64,000 nt of DNA from Clostridium sp. AF27-2AA (GCF_003478505.1 NZ_QUFI01000016.1:1-64000), one strand, 5' to 3'. Positions 50,925 through 60,999 are shown, counted from the stretch's first letter. The notes: a model not told the origin generated them from the letters alone. Numbers and translations: made by a program.

Positions 50925-52013
50925 TTAACGAAGGGATAGACGGGCCAGGACAGTCTGACCAATGGTATTTAAAGGACACTGCTGGCATACAGCGCCAATC
51001 TTATGTGCTTCCATAGGCATGCCGTAGACAACACAGCTGTTCTTGTCCTGTCCGATGGTATAAGCGCCGTTTTTGCGCATACGCAAAAGACCGGCAGCTC
51101 CATCTGCTCCCATTCCTGTGAGAAGAACGCCGATGGCGTGTTCCCGCACATGTAATGCGACTGAGTCAAAAAGCACATCCACAGAAGGCCTGTGTCCGTT
51201 TACCTTTTCTCCTTCCTGCACACTGACTGCATAGGAGTTTCCAAGAGGTACCACACGCATCTGCAGACCTCCGGGAGCTAAAAGCATGAGACCTTTGCGG
51301 ATCCGGTCTCCATTTTTCGCCTCCCGTACTTCCATTTTGCAGATCTTGTTTAAACGGTCTGCATACATGGCTGTAAAACCGGCAGGCATGTGCTGGGTGA
51401 TGACAACTCCGGGAGTATCTGCAGGAAAATTCTTTACTACTTCGAGAATGGCTTCTGTACCGCCTGTAGATGCCCCGATAGCGATCACTGTTTCAGGGGA
51501 AGCACCCAGAGGAATCTTTGGTTTCTGCAGGAAAGTATTTCTGGCAGGAGGTAAAGAAGAAACCTTGCGGATACCACCTGCCTGAGGGTCTGAGAGAGCA
51601 GAAGGAAGGTGTACGTGGGAAGCAGCCGCTACCATAAGTTTGGAGCGGAGTGTAGAAAGAAAGATCTCTTTAGACAGTCCATTGGTTTCATCCGGTTTCC
51701 GTACAAAATCCACAGCTCCTGCTTCCAGGGCATCAAAAACCCTCAGGTTCAGGGAAGATACCAGAATCACCGGGATAGGGTGGACTGGAAGAAGCTGCTT
51801 TAAAAAATCAATGCCGGACATTCCCGGCATTTCAATATCCAGGGTAAGCATATCCGGCTGCAGTAGCGGGATCTTTTCCTGGGCGTCAAGGGCATTTACT
51901 GCATATCCTACAATCTGGAAACGGTCATCCGCAGAGAGAGAACGGATCAGCCAGGTGCGGAACAAGGGTGAATCGTCCACCACCATTAATTTTAATTTAT
52001 GATCCATGATCAT
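50925..52013 (-). CDS. cheB: CheB receptor methylesterase
   Basis: A 362-residue protein with an N-terminal receiver (acidic DD, phosphoacceptor D59 in LTLDIEMPGMSG) and a C-terminal methylesterase. The catalytic serine is in IGASTGGTEAI, the histidine in ITQHMPAGFT and the aspartate in TGMGADGAAGL. It removes methyl groups from receptors and opposes CheR, encoded just upstream. Two ATGs (52013 and 52007) are possible starts, with AAGGAGGC upstream. Confidence 0.96.
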   Translation of the reverse strand: MIMDHKLKLMVVDDSPLFRTWLIRSLSADDRFQIVGYAVNALDAQEKIPLLQPDMLTLDIEMPGMSGIDFLKQLLPVHPIPVILVSSLNLRVFDALEAGAVDFVRKPDETNGLSKEIFLSTLRSKLMVAAASHVHLPSALSDPQAGGIRKVSSLPPARNTFLQKPKIPLGASPETVIAIGASTGGTEAILEVVKNFPADTPGVVITQHMPAGFTAMYADRLNKICKMEVREAKNGDRIRKGLMLLAPGGLQMRVVPLGNSYAVSVQEGEKVNGHRPSVDVLFDSVALHVREHAIGVLLTGMGADGAAGLLRMRKNGAYTIGQDKNSCVVYGMPMEAHKIGAVCQQCPLNTIGQTVLARLSLR

Positions 52014-52064
52014 AATGCCTCCTTAATAAGATAAGTGTAACAACGTATGAGATAACCTACGGGA

Positions 52065-52877
52065 TCAGATCTTTCGGTAAATAGCCGGTTCAATATAGGA
52101 AAACGGGCAGCTTTCCTTATCCAGGCTTTCAGAATGTCCGATAAATAAGTAGCCTCCCGGAGCGGTAGCATCATAAAAGCGCCTTACCAGTGCCGCCTTC
52201 GTAGGACGATCAAAATAGATCATCACGTTTCTGCAGAAGATCAGGTCAAACTTTTTGCGGAAATGGATGGGATCCATCAGGTTAAAGGAACGAAAGATCA
52301 CATTTTTCCTTAAAGCATCTGAAACGGTATAGGTTTTATATCCTATGGGAACAAAATAGCGTTCCTGCCAGGAAGGAGGAAGCTCTTTTAAGCTTTCAAG
52401 GGAATATCTGGGATCCATGGCAGAATCCAGAACACGCTGGGAAATGTCCGTAGCAAGGATACGGGTATCCCAGCTTCCGGGAATAGCGGAAAAATATTCT
52501 TTCAGATACATAGAAATGTTATAAGGTTCTTCACCGGAGGAGCAGCCGGCACTCCAGATCGCAATAGAACGGTCCCGGGAGTGCTTGTTTGCAAGCTCAG
52601 GAAGAATCTGCTTCTGGAGAAAGTCAAAATGTTCTTTTTCCCGCATAAAATAGGTATAGTTGGTAGTCAGCTTGTTTAACATAACAGAAACCATCTCAGG
52701 ATCTTTACCTGAGATGATCTCATCTATGTATTCTGTAAAACTATGAAACCCTTTCTGCTGCAGCATATTAGTAAGACGGCTGGTGATCAGCTGTTTTTTG
52801 TGGCTCAGATTGATGCCATAGTGCTGTTGAATATAAGTGTAAAGACGGTTAAAATCCCCGTCACTTAATGTAAGCAT
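52065..52877 (-). CDS. cheR: CheR receptor methyltransferase
   Basis: A 270-residue SAM-dependent methyltransferase for receptor glutamates. The N-terminal helical domain includes YIQQHYGINLSHKKQ, and the SAM domain has SAGCSSGEEPYNISMYL and ILATDISQRVLD, followed by FDLIFCRNVMIYFD. AAGGAGG precedes the start. It sits in the cheA-cheW-cheR-cheB order. Confidence 0.96.
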   Translation of the reverse strand: MLTLSDGDFNRLYTYIQQHYGINLSHKKQLITSRLTNMLQQKGFHSFTEYIDEIISGKDPEMVSVMLNKLTTNYTYFMREKEHFDFLQKQILPELANKHSRDRSIAIWSAGCSSGEEPYNISMYLKEYFSAIPGSWDTRILATDISQRVLDSAMDPRYSLESLKELPPSWQERYFVPIGYKTYTVSDALRKNVIFRSFNLMDPIHFRKKFDLIFCRNVMIYFDRPTKAALVRRFYDATAPGGYLFIGHSESLDKESCPFSYIEPAIYRKI

Positions 52878-52990
52878 TGTATGACCTCCTTAGGAATCGG
52901 ATGTACTCTCGGAGTCTTTCCTGCACCTGCCTTTGCGACTGACAAAAAATCTTCTCGCAAAATCAAGTACAAAAAGATTCCGGGAGTACA

Positions 52991-53458
52991 TTAAGAGCTG
53001 ACCAGGGACTTGCAGTCAAAAGACATAAGCACAGTCCCATTTTCAAGTGTGATCATACCATCTAACAGCTTCTGTCTGCGTTTGATAGGGATCGGACGTA
53101 CATCCTGAAGATCAATATCGATCACCTGCTGTACAGAATCCACAACGATGCATACAGGAAGATCGTCTACATTTAAAACGATAAAGCAGGTCTTACTGTT
53201 ATATTCCAAAGCAGGCTTGCCCATATAGAGCCGTATATCTACTACCGGAAGGATCTGACCACGCAGATTGATGATTCCTTTAATATAATCAGGTACCAGT
53301 GGAAGATGAGTGATCGCACAGTCATTGATGATCTCCGTTACGTTATTGATACTTAAAAACAGAGTCATATCTCCCGACTCAAAGGTAAGACAGCGTTCAA
53401 CGGACTGGTTTTCAGCCGGTACGTCTGTCTGGATATTTGTTTCTGTTACTTCAGCCAT
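52991..53458 (-). CDS. cheW: CheW coupling protein
   Basis: A 155-residue coupler between receptors and CheA. The CheW domain spans about 20-150, with CLTFESGDMTLFLSINNVTEIIND, VPDYIKGIINLRGQILPVVDI and DSVQQVIDIDLQDVRPIP. AGGAGGTTT precedes the start. It lies 15 bases after cheA. Confidence 0.95.
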   Translation of the reverse strand: MAEVTETNIQTDVPAENQSVERCLTFESGDMTLFLSINNVTEIINDCAITHLPLVPDYIKGIINLRGQILPVVDIRLYMGKPALEYNSKTCFIVLNVDDLPVCIVVDSVQQVIDIDLQDVRPIPIKRRQKLLDGMITLENGTVLMSFDCKSLVSS

Positions 53459-53473
53459 TTTAAAACCTCCTGT

Positions 53474-55561
53474 TTACGCATTCTCTACAGCTATGGAATA
53501 TAAGCTGAGGATATCCAGAATGATGCTGATATTGCCATCACCCATAATAGTACAGCCGGTGATGCCGTGGTCTTTCAGGTTAAATTCACTGAGAAAAGCA
53601 GGAAGCGGCTTTACTACCACCTGCTGCTCGCCGATCAGATCATCTACAAACAGGCAGTAAGAACGGTCATTTGCTTCCACCCATAAAAGGATACCGTCTT
53701 CCATCTGGGTAACCTCAGTTGGAAGGTGATAGAAGGAATGAAGGCGGACGATAGGATAAAAGTGGTCAACACGTTCTACCATTTCATTGCCATATTCATC
53801 TTTGATCACCTGATCCGCTTTCACCTTAAAGGACTGACGGATATTGGCGATAGGTATAGTAAAAATAGAATCACCTACCGTTACCTTCATGCCGTCAACA
53901 ATAGCCAGAGTCAGCGGGATCTTCATGGAAATCGTAGTTCCTTCACCGTAGGTACTGGATACAGAAACGATACCGCCTAAGGATTCTACATTTTTCTTTA
54001 CAACATCCATTCCAACACCACGACCGGAATATTCAGTTACCGCTGTATTGGTGGAAAATCCGGGAAGCATGATCAGCCCCAGGATCTCCTTCTGGCTGTA
54101 TTCAGAATCAGGCTTGGTCAGCATGTTCTTTGACCGGGCTTTTTCAAGAATCTTCTGGGGATCCATGCCATATCCGTCATCTTTAACGGAGATAACAACC
54201 TCACTGCTGGTATGGGAAGCGGAAAGAACGATCTCGCCCTGGGGATCCTTACCGGCAGCAATACGTTCCTGGGCTGTTTCTTCAATCCCATGATCCATGC
54301 TGTTACGCACGATATGCATGATAGGATCCTGTATATTGTCTACGATCGTCTTATCTACCTCTGTATCTTCACCTACAATGGTCAGACGGACGTCTTTTCC
54401 CAGGCTTTGCTTCATATCACGCACAATACGGTTCATTTTCTGGAATACGCCGGAAATCGGGACCATGCGTAAAGACATGGCAATATCCTGCAGATCATTG
54501 GTGAGCTTACGCAGCTGACGTGCAGATTTCATAAAATTATCCCTGTTGTCCCTTGGCAGCAGGTTTAATTCAGGGGAAGATGTGACCATGGATTCAGTGA
54601 TCACGATCTCACCAACAATATCCATCAGGCTGTCCAGCTTCATCAGGTTGACGCTGATCAGATTCTGCTTGACCGGGGCATGGGAAAGCATAGGAGCTGC
54701 TTTCCCGGCAGCTGTATCTGTGGATGCAGGTGCTGGTGCCGTGGATTTGGAAACAGATGCCTTTTTTTCCTCAGCTTTTGCGGGAGGAGCGGCTTTTGGG
54801 ACATTTACAAGCTCATAAGATCGGATGTGGTTCTGGGTTTTTAAAATCCCTTCAGCCTTAGAAGCGTCTTCACTGGAGTCAAAAGCAAGGAAAAAGCCAT
54901 TTTCTGCGATCTTCTGTGAAGTATCCGAATCTGTTTCCATATCACTGGGATAGAAACGAAAAGTCACTTCACATTCCCTTACTGCATTTACGATCATATA
55001 AGCCCGCAGATTCTCCATTCCCACGCCTTCTTCCAGAAAAACATGGAAAAAGCAGACAGCATCCTTATCATCAGGGAGAGAAGCAGGAGCGGCAGGACTG
55101 GAAGATCCGGGAGCAGCCTGTGAAGCTTCCGGCTGTGCAGGTGCAGCGCCGCTGATCTTCTTCAAAAAAGAATTGATCTCATTGGAGAACGCATCAATAT
55201 CAGTAGAAAGAGGTACTCCCTGTTCTACTTTCTCGATTTCGCTTCTTAAATAATCCTCTGAACGGAACATCAGGTTGAAAAGTTCTTTCTTATGTTCAGG
55301 ATCCAGAGTTTCGATTCCTTTATCACGGATATAAAAAAATACATCTTCAATATGATGGGCGATCGTGGAGATCGAATTAAATTCCATCATTGCAGAAGAG
55401 CCTTTGATCGTATGCATGATACGGAAGATCTCATTTACGTCATCGGTGGAAAAATCACCGTTTTTCTCATCAGCAACCAGCATTTCGTCTAACTGGTCTA
55501 AAAGATTGTTTTCTTCATAAAGGTATGTATCCAGAATACTGCTGTCCATACCACTGCTCAT
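53474..55561 (-). CDS. cheA: CheA chemotaxis histidine kinase
   Basis: A 695-residue kinase. Order: HPt domain with phosphorylated H50 in IMHTIKGSSAMM; P2-type CheY-docking domain (about 165-260) after an alanine/proline linker; dimerisation domain (about 300-360); ATPase with HIVRNSMDHGIEE, DDGYGMD and GRGVGMDVVKKNVE; and a C-terminal CheW-like domain. ATG at 55561 is preferred since AAGGCGG is 8 bases upstream; a GTG at 55570 is in frame. The operon starts at the sigma-28 promoter 55638-55612. Confidence 0.96.
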   Translation of the reverse strand: MSSGMDSSILDTYLYEENNLLDQLDEMLVADEKNGDFSTDDVNEIFRIMHTIKGSSAMMEFNSISTIAHHIEDVFFYIRDKGIETLDPEHKKELFNLMFRSEDYLRSEIEKVEQGVPLSTDIDAFSNEINSFLKKISGAAPAQPEASQAAPGSSSPAAPASLPDDKDAVCFFHVFLEEGVGMENLRAYMIVNAVRECEVTFRFYPSDMETDSDTSQKIAENGFFLAFDSSEDASKAEGILKTQNHIRSYELVNVPKAAPPAKAEEKKASVSKSTAPAPASTDTAAGKAAPMLSHAPVKQNLISVNLMKLDSLMDIVGEIVITESMVTSSPELNLLPRDNRDNFMKSARQLRKLTNDLQDIAMSLRMVPISGVFQKMNRIVRDMKQSLGKDVRLTIVGEDTEVDKTIVDNIQDPIMHIVRNSMDHGIEETAQERIAAGKDPQGEIVLSASHTSSEVVISVKDDGYGMDPQKILEKARSKNMLTKPDSEYSQKEILGLIMLPGFSTNTAVTEYSGRGVGMDVVKKNVESLGGIVSVSSTYGEGTTISMKIPLTLAIVDGMKVTVGDSIFTIPIANIRQSFKVKADQVIKDEYGNEMVERVDHFYPIVRLHSFYHLPTEVTQMEDGILLWVEANDRSYCLFVDDLIGEQQVVVKPLPAFLSEFNLKDHGITGCTIMGDGNISIILDILSLYSIAVENA

Positions 55562-55611
55562 ATTGTACACCGCCTTTTTTCATAATAATCAGAATAGTAT
55601 TTCTTTTAACT

Positions 55612-55638
55612 TTATCGGCGGTGGTTGAAAATGGATAA
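55612..55638 (-). promoter_or_regulatory. Sigma-28 promoter of the cheA-cheW-cheR-cheB-C39 operon
   Basis: On the minus strand, TTAT (55638-55635), 15 bases, GCCGATAA (55619-55612), a perfect -10. About 50 bases lie between it and the cheA start. It is divergent from the promoter at 55677. Confidence 0.8.
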
Positions 55639-55676
55639 GGGGATTTCCAAAAAGAAACAGTGAGTTGATAAAACAG

Positions 55677-55703
55677 TTATAAAAAAAAAGAAAACGCCGA
55701 TAA
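55677..55703 (+). promoter_or_regulatory. Sigma-28 promoter of the 811-aa glycosyltransferase-like gene
   Basis: TTAT at 55677-55680, 15 bases (mostly A), GCCGATAA at 55696-55703, a perfect -10. About 45 bases before the start codon. Divergent from the cheA promoter within a 190-base region. Confidence 0.8.
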
Positions 55704-55751
55704 AATTATCTGAGATAGGATATCTGATCATTTTTGGAGGAAACCGTAAAA

Positions 55752-58187
55752 ATGGCGATCAAAAGAAAAGAAAAAAGAAGGCTTTTGCAGACAGCGGCCC
55801 TCTTAATGCGGGCAAATGAAAGAGTGTTCATGGGATTCGGCCAGAATACAGAAGAAGTGATGATTGATGCTCTTTCACAATCTCAGGAAACAGCCCTTTT
55901 GTTGGGAACAGAGCTGGAAAATGTGGGGAAAGCAGATCTGGTCCCCCTTCTGGAAGCATATTGTGAAGATCTTTATGAGATGAGTCAGAATCTTCACAGT
56001 AAAAAACAGATTGCAAGGCTGTATAAAAAAATAAAGAAAGAATTGAAACTTTTATACGAACGCATGGAGAATGATATGGAAACAGACCGTCTCTGTTTTG
56101 TCTTTCTTCCATATAAAGTGTCTATGTGGGATTCTATGGAAACCGTCTGGAAAGCATCAGATAAGGATCCGGATTGCGATGCCTACGTTGTACCGATCCC
56201 CTATTTTGATAAAGACCAGGAAGGAAATCTTGCAGTAGAACACTACGAGGGAGATCAGTATCCACCAGATGTTCCTGTCACAGATTACCGCACATTCCGC
56301 CTGGAAGATAAAAAACCGGATGCGGTGTTTATCCACAATCCCTATGACCAGAACAATAGATTGACCAGTGTCCATCCGGATTTTTATAGCAGCAGATTGA
56401 AGAAATATGCAGATCAGCTTGTATATCTGCCTTATTATACCACAGCAAGTACTGGAAACGTAGAATCCGCGGAACGCCAGGCGAGAAGCACTGGGTTTGT
56501 CATGGAGCCTGGAGCTGTTAATGCAGACTGTATTGTTACGGCAACAGAGCAGGAAAGAGAACTGTTTATCAATATTTTGTGTTCCGGACTCAAAGGAGTT
56601 CCAACAGAGCAATGGGAAGAGAAAGTGCAGAACTTTGGATCACCAAAGATTGAACGTGCCCGAAGTACGAAAAGACAGGACAGTTCTCTTCCAGAAAAAT
56701 GGAGGGAATGTCTTTACAGACCTGACGGAGCCAGGAAAAAGACTGTATTTTACAGTCCGTCTGTAGAGGCACTTCTGAACCAGCCAGATATGATGCAGAA
56801 GATAGAAGAGGTGCTTCAATATTTTAGAAACAGAAAAGATCTCGCTTTATGGCTTCGTCCTCATCCACTGTATGAACAGACACTGGAGGTGATGCGGCCC
56901 CAGCTTTTACAGAAATATAGAGAACTTCTGGCTTCTTATGAAGAAGAAGGCTGGGGAATCTTGGACAGCGGATACGATCTTGATCTTGCCATTGCTTCCT
57001 GCGACTGCTATTACGGGGATTACAGCTCTGTAGCCCAGTTGTTCTGGGAAACAGGAAAACCGGTTTTATATCAGGATTCCCTGGTAAGAGAAAAAGAATA
57101 TAAGATCCCATGCTGGCCGGGGGCTTTTTGTGAGGATGAAAAAGAAGTGTGGTTTGTCCATGGAAAAGTAAATCTGCTGTTCCATTATGATAAACAAAAG
57201 AAATTGCTTTCCTGTATAGGAAAGGTTCCGGGAGAACTGGCGTTTAAGAGGGATTTATTCCGCTCAATTGTATGGGTGGAAGATAAATTGTATCTTATCC
57301 CGTATTTTGCTAGAAACCTGGCCATTTACCATATAGATAAGGATCAGTTTGAGTCCGTACAGATCCGTGATGCAGAGCATTTTATAGAACAGCCGTTATT
57401 CCTGAAAGGCTTTCAGAGAGGTAATGTACTATATTGTATGCCTGCATGGTACAACAGCATCCTTTGCATAGATCTTACTTCCGGACATGTAACCTATACA
57501 ATGGCGGATAAGAATAAGGTACGTGGTATTCCGGGGGTATTTGGTGGGGCTGTTTCCATAGGCAGAAACATTTTATGTCCGCAGACTTACAAAAAGAGGT
57601 GGCTGATCCTGAACACGGATACAGGAAAAGTATCCTGGTGCAGTTTTGCAGACCAGGAGAGGGAAATCACTTCAGTTACAGTCTGTGGTGATACGCTGGT
57701 ATTTTTCGATGCCAAAACAGGATGTATCCTGAAAGAAACCAGAGAAGAGGGGAAAATAGAGGAGCTTTTATATATTGACAGCAACGAAATACAGCTATAT
57801 GCAGTATCCGAAAATGAAGTGATCGCAGATGATCTGGGATCAGGAAACTATTTAAAGCTTTGTCTGGATGGAACAGTGGTTTGGAGAAAGGAACGGAAAG
57901 AAGAAAAGACCGTATTAGGCAGCGGATTTAGGAAAGTTACAGAAGGAGAAAAAAACTGTGATATCCGTTTTACAGAGCAGGAATATCAGGAATGGAATTC
58001 TCCGTCAGTAGCAGTTTGTAAGGATATCCTTCCTGCAGATCTGTATTATGTAGAGAAGGAAAATGAAGTCCTTACGCTGGACAAATGGCTTTCTCTCTGT
58101 GACCGGATCCATATGCCAGTACCAGATGATAGACACAGCGGTGAAATGATCAAGGACTATGTAAAAAGCAAGCTTGCAAATGGATGA
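55752..58187 (+). CDS. Large GT-B/CDP-glycerol-transferase-like protein with C-terminal propeller
   Basis: An 811-residue cytoplasmic protein. The N-terminal 120 residues are helical. Residues about 125-455 resemble a CDP-glycerol glycerophosphotransferase/GT-B fold, with PHPLYEQTLEVM and the distal block LDSGYDLDLAIASCDCYYGDYSSVAQLFWETGKPVL. Residues about 475-760 contain repeated beta strands like a propeller. ATG at 55752 is preferred (GGAGG 11 bases upstream); TTG at 55734 is in frame. Under a sigma-28 promoter beside che genes, it may decorate flagellin or wall polymers (inference). No close family recognised. Confidence 0.6.
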   Translation: MAIKRKEKRRLLQTAALLMRANERVFMGFGQNTEEVMIDALSQSQETALLLGTELENVGKADLVPLLEAYCEDLYEMSQNLHSKKQIARLYKKIKKELKLLYERMENDMETDRLCFVFLPYKVSMWDSMETVWKASDKDPDCDAYVVPIPYFDKDQEGNLAVEHYEGDQYPPDVPVTDYRTFRLEDKKPDAVFIHNPYDQNNRLTSVHPDFYSSRLKKYADQLVYLPYYTTASTGNVESAERQARSTGFVMEPGAVNADCIVTATEQERELFINILCSGLKGVPTEQWEEKVQNFGSPKIERARSTKRQDSSLPEKWRECLYRPDGARKKTVFYSPSVEALLNQPDMMQKIEEVLQYFRNRKDLALWLRPHPLYEQTLEVMRPQLLQKYRELLASYEEEGWGILDSGYDLDLAIASCDCYYGDYSSVAQLFWETGKPVLYQDSLVREKEYKIPCWPGAFCEDEKEVWFVHGKVNLLFHYDKQKKLLSCIGKVPGELAFKRDLFRSIVWVEDKLYLIPYFARNLAIYHIDKDQFESVQIRDAEHFIEQPLFLKGFQRGNVLYCMPAWYNSILCIDLTSGHVTYTMADKNKVRGIPGVFGGAVSIGRNILCPQTYKKRWLILNTDTGKVSWCSFADQEREITSVTVCGDTLVFFDAKTGCILKETREEGKIEELLYIDSNEIQLYAVSENEVIADDLGSGNYLKLCLDGTVVWRKERKEEKTVLGSGFRKVTEGEKNCDIRFTEQEYQEWNSPSVAVCKDILPADLYYVEKENEVLTLDKWLSLCDRIHMPVPDDRHSGEMIKDYVKSKLANG

Positions 58188-58200
58188 AAAGAGAAGAATC

Positions 58201-59055
58201 ATGAAAAGCTATTTTGAAAATGCATTGCCTTATCTTGAGGTTTTTTATCAGCCGATCTACGATTTAAATAAAAAAAAGTTGAATGTTGCAGAAGCACTTT
58301 TACGGTATGATGACGGACACCATCAGAATATTGAACAGGTGATCCGCAAAGCAGAGGAAATGGGCTGTGTCAGCTGTTTTGATCTGTGGGTTTTAAATAA
58401 AGTGTTAGAACAGCTGCCAGAGCTGAAAAAAAGAAACATTGAAAGAATAAATGTAAATCTGTCCCCGGTCACATGCTCCAGCGTGGAAGCAGAAAGGGGG
58501 CTCTTTGCCATACTAGATGAATGTACATCAGATAAATCTGTTATATGTTTTGAAATCACAGAAAGTAATCAAATACAGGATATGCAGCAGGTCATTAAGC
58601 TGGCAGAAAAACTGATGAAAAGAGGATGCCACGTAGCTATTGATGATTTTGGAAAAGAAGAGTCAAATCTCCTGCGGCTTATGCAGATGCCGTTTTCTGT
58701 GTTGAAAATAGACAAGGCAGTTGTTTGGACTATAGATACAACGAGTTTTTCAAAAGATCTTATTTCGGAGATCATATATTTTTTGCACAAATATGGGATC
58801 CAGATCACGGCCGAGGGGATAGAAAACCAGCTCCAGGCGAAAGAACTTTCGGATATGGGCTGTGATTTCCTTCAGGGTTATCTGATCTCAAAGCCTGTGT
58901 CATTTAAAGATTTTTGTGCATTTATAGATGCGCATAATAAAAAAGGATCTGCAGAAATGAAAGAAACACCGGAAGAAAAAGGAAAAAATGAACCGCAGAA
59001 AAGAAAAATGAAAAAATCAAACATCCCTTATGATTTTCCTGTACTTGCCGAATAA
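58201..59055 (+). CDS. EAL-domain protein (c-di-GMP phosphodiesterase-like)
   Basis: A stand-alone EAL domain of about 284 residues. Key residues are present: E31-A-L-L-R35, the NVNLS asparagine, EITES, IDDFG, the lysine of LKID, the AEGIE glutamate and QGYLISKP. The loop after DDFG, normally GTGYSSL-like, reads GKEESNLL, so loop 6 is degenerate and activity may be reduced. The start is uncertain: 58201 is chosen for the domain boundary; 58180 is in frame and overlaps the previous stop. It shares its transcript with the 811-aa gene. Confidence 0.82.
   Translation: MKSYFENALPYLEVFYQPIYDLNKKKLNVAEALLRYDDGHHQNIEQVIRKAEEMGCVSCFDLWVLNKVLEQLPELKKRNIERINVNLSPVTCSSVEAERGLFAILDECTSDKSVICFEITESNQIQDMQQVIKLAEKLMKRGCHVAIDDFGKEESNLLRLMQMPFSVLKIDKAVVWTIDTTSFSKDLISEIIYFLHKYGIQITAEGIENQLQAKELSDMGCDFLQGYLISKPVSFKDFCAFIDAHNKKGSAEMKETPEEKGKNEPQKRKMKKSNIPYDFPVLAE
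59028..59054 (+). promoter_or_regulatory. Sigma-28 promoter of the chemoreceptor gene, inside the EAL gene end
   Basis: TTAT at 59028-59031, 15 bases, GCCGAATA at 59047-59054. It lies within the last codons of the EAL gene and about 65 bases before the chemoreceptor ATG. Confidence 0.65.
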
Positions 59056-59117
59056 TAAAAATAGGGATTAAATTCCACAATATTCCACGAAAGAAATAAC
59101 AAAGAGAGGGAAGAAAC

Positions 59118-60902
59118 ATGAAGAACCGTACGATGAAGCAAAAAATCACGATTGCTTTTGGAGTAGTAGTCATCTGTTTTTTTGTAACAGTTGGCGCGCT
59201 GTTTTATGGAATGATCAACATCAGCACACAGTATAACCAGTTCTATAAGAATAACCACGAAGCGATCGTACGTGTAGACAAGTTAAAAATCTATATGCTG
59301 GCAACAATCCAGAATCTGGTGGAGTCTATGATTAATGATGACCCCACCGCCACAAAAGCATATCTTTCAGACATTGATTCGTATAGAGCCGGCCTTGCGG
59401 AGAACGCAGACTGGTTCATGGAGTGTTATAATGGAGATATGACACTGGTAAACCAGTTTCATACACAGCTTCAGGTAACTTCTGAGGTCACAAACAAGAT
59501 CTTAGAGGATCTGTCCACTGGTTCTGACCGTGCGAAAGAGCAGGCAAGGCGCACGTTTATCGATGAGTTTGACCCGGAAGTGTCCAAGCTGGAAGGAATT
59601 CTGGATCAGTTTAGCGATCAGGTGACAGACCTTGTTGATAATAATTACAGTTCTTCCATGAAGACCAGAAACATCCTGTTTATTGTAGGGATCATAATTG
59701 TTATCGTTGCACTGATCCTTACCGTTATTATGGCAACGATCCTGATACGTTCCGTAGTAGAGCCGGTAAAACACTTGCAGGAAGCTATGGAAAAAATGAG
59801 ACGCGGTAATATGGATATTGATATCGAGTACAAGGCAGAAGATGAGCTTGGAAATCTTTCCGATGATTTGCGGTCTGTAGCAGCGTTCCTGAAAGCGGTA
59901 GTGGCAGATGAGACAAATATCCTTACAGAGATGAGCCGCGGAAACTTTAATGTTTATTCTTCCATGTCAAAGGATTATGTAGGAAGCTTTGTTGCGATCT
60001 ATAACTCTATGGTTCTTCTGAGAGATAATTTAAGCAGTACGCTTTCGAGTGTTACCCAGTCAGCTGATCAGGTGGCAGCAGGCTCCGAGCAGGTATCCTC
60101 CGGAGCACAGGCATTATCCCAGGGTGCTACCGAGCAGGCTTCTTCCGTAGAAGAACTGGCAGCGACCATTAATGAAATTTCCAATAATGTTGAAAAGAAT
60201 GCCGAGAATGCAAAGTCAGCCAGTGATATGGCAGATAATGTAAGAGAACAGGCAGGAGAAAGCAGACAGCGTATGCAGGAGATGCTTTCTGCCATGTCGG
60301 ACATCAGCAACAGCTCCAGTGAGATTGGAAAGATCATCAAGACGATTGAGGATATTGCATTCCAGACCAATATTCTTGCTTTGAACGCAGCTGTAGAAGC
60401 AGCTCGTGCAGGAGCAGCAGGAAAAGGATTTGCAGTAGTAGCAGACGAGGTTCGTAATCTTGCAGGAAAATCAGCAGAAGCTTCAAAGAATACGTCTGCT
60501 CTCATTGAAGGTTCTCTTCACGCAGTTGACCGTGGTACAAAGATTGCAAATGAAACGGCCAAGGCATTGCAGCAGCTGACCGAAGGCGTTCAGGGAGTAG
60601 CACAGACCATTGAGGAGATCTCTTCTGCCAGCGAGTCACAGGCAGTTTCAGTAAAACAGGTAAATGAAGGAATCAGCCAGATTTCCAGCGTTGTACAGAG
60701 CAACTCTGCAACTGCAGAAGAAAGTGCTGCAGCCAGTGAGGAACTTTCCAGCCAGTCACAGCTTTTGAAAGAATTGGTAGGTAAATTCACATTGAAGGAT
60801 GCTTCTGCAGATCCTGTATCGCAGACAGCACAGCCAGCTAAGACAGCAGGTGAAAAAGAACCGTCATCCACCATTTCTTATGAAGATAATGACAAATACT
60901 AA
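59118..60902 (+). CDS. Methyl-accepting chemotaxis protein
   Basis: A 594-residue transmembrane receptor. First membrane segment about 10-34, a four-helix-bundle-like sensor (about 35-190), second membrane segment about 193-215 and a HAMP domain (about 216-270). The signalling domain has the conserved tip [22 protein letters not shown] and [20 protein letters not shown]. Ligand unknown. AGAGAGGGAAG precedes the ATG. It is the only membrane receptor in the window and is followed by a strong hairpin. Confidence 0.95.
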   Translation: MKNRTMKQKITIAFGVVVICFFVTVGALFYGMINISTQYNQFYKNNHEAIVRVDKLKIYMLATIQNLVESMINDDPTATKAYLSDIDSYRAGLAENADWFMECYNGDMTLVNQFHTQLQVTSEVTNKILEDLSTGSDRAKEQARRTFIDEFDPEVSKLEGILDQFSDQVTDLVDNNYSSSMKTRNILFIVGIIIVIVALILTVIMATILIRSVVEPVKHLQEAMEKMRRGNMDIDIEYKAEDELGNLSDDLRSVAAFLKAVVADETNILTEMSRGNFNVYSSMSKDYVGSFVAIYNSMVLLRDNLSSTLSSVTQSADQVAAGSEQVSSGAQALSQGATEQASSVEELAATINEISNNVEKNAENAKSASDMADNVREQAGESRQRMQEMLSAMSDISNSSSEIGKIIKTIEDIAFQTNILALNAAVEAARAGAAGKGFAVVADEVRNLAGKSAEASKNTSALIEGSLHAVDRGTKIANETAKALQQLTEGVQGVAQTIEEISSASESQAVSVKQVNEGISQISSVVQSNSATAEESAAASEELSSQSQLLKELVGKFTLKDASADPVSQTAQPAKTAGEKEPSSTISYEDNDKY

Positions 60903-60937
60903 GGCTGTGCTTTAATAAAGAATAGATAGTGTGTATG

Positions 60938-60971
60938 AGCCCACAGCAGATTTTATTTTCTGTTGTGGGCT
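60938..60971 (+). terminator. Long hairpin after the chemoreceptor gene
   Basis: A 13-bp stem, AGCCCACAGCAGA (60938-60950) with TCTGTTGTGGGCT (60959-60971) including one G-T pair, around an 8-base T-rich loop. The T-tract afterward is short (TTGATT), so termination is probable but not certain. It separates the motility genes from the glycan genes. Confidence 0.7.
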
Positions 60972-60999
60972 TGATTAAAATTGGAAAGGAAACTGAAAA

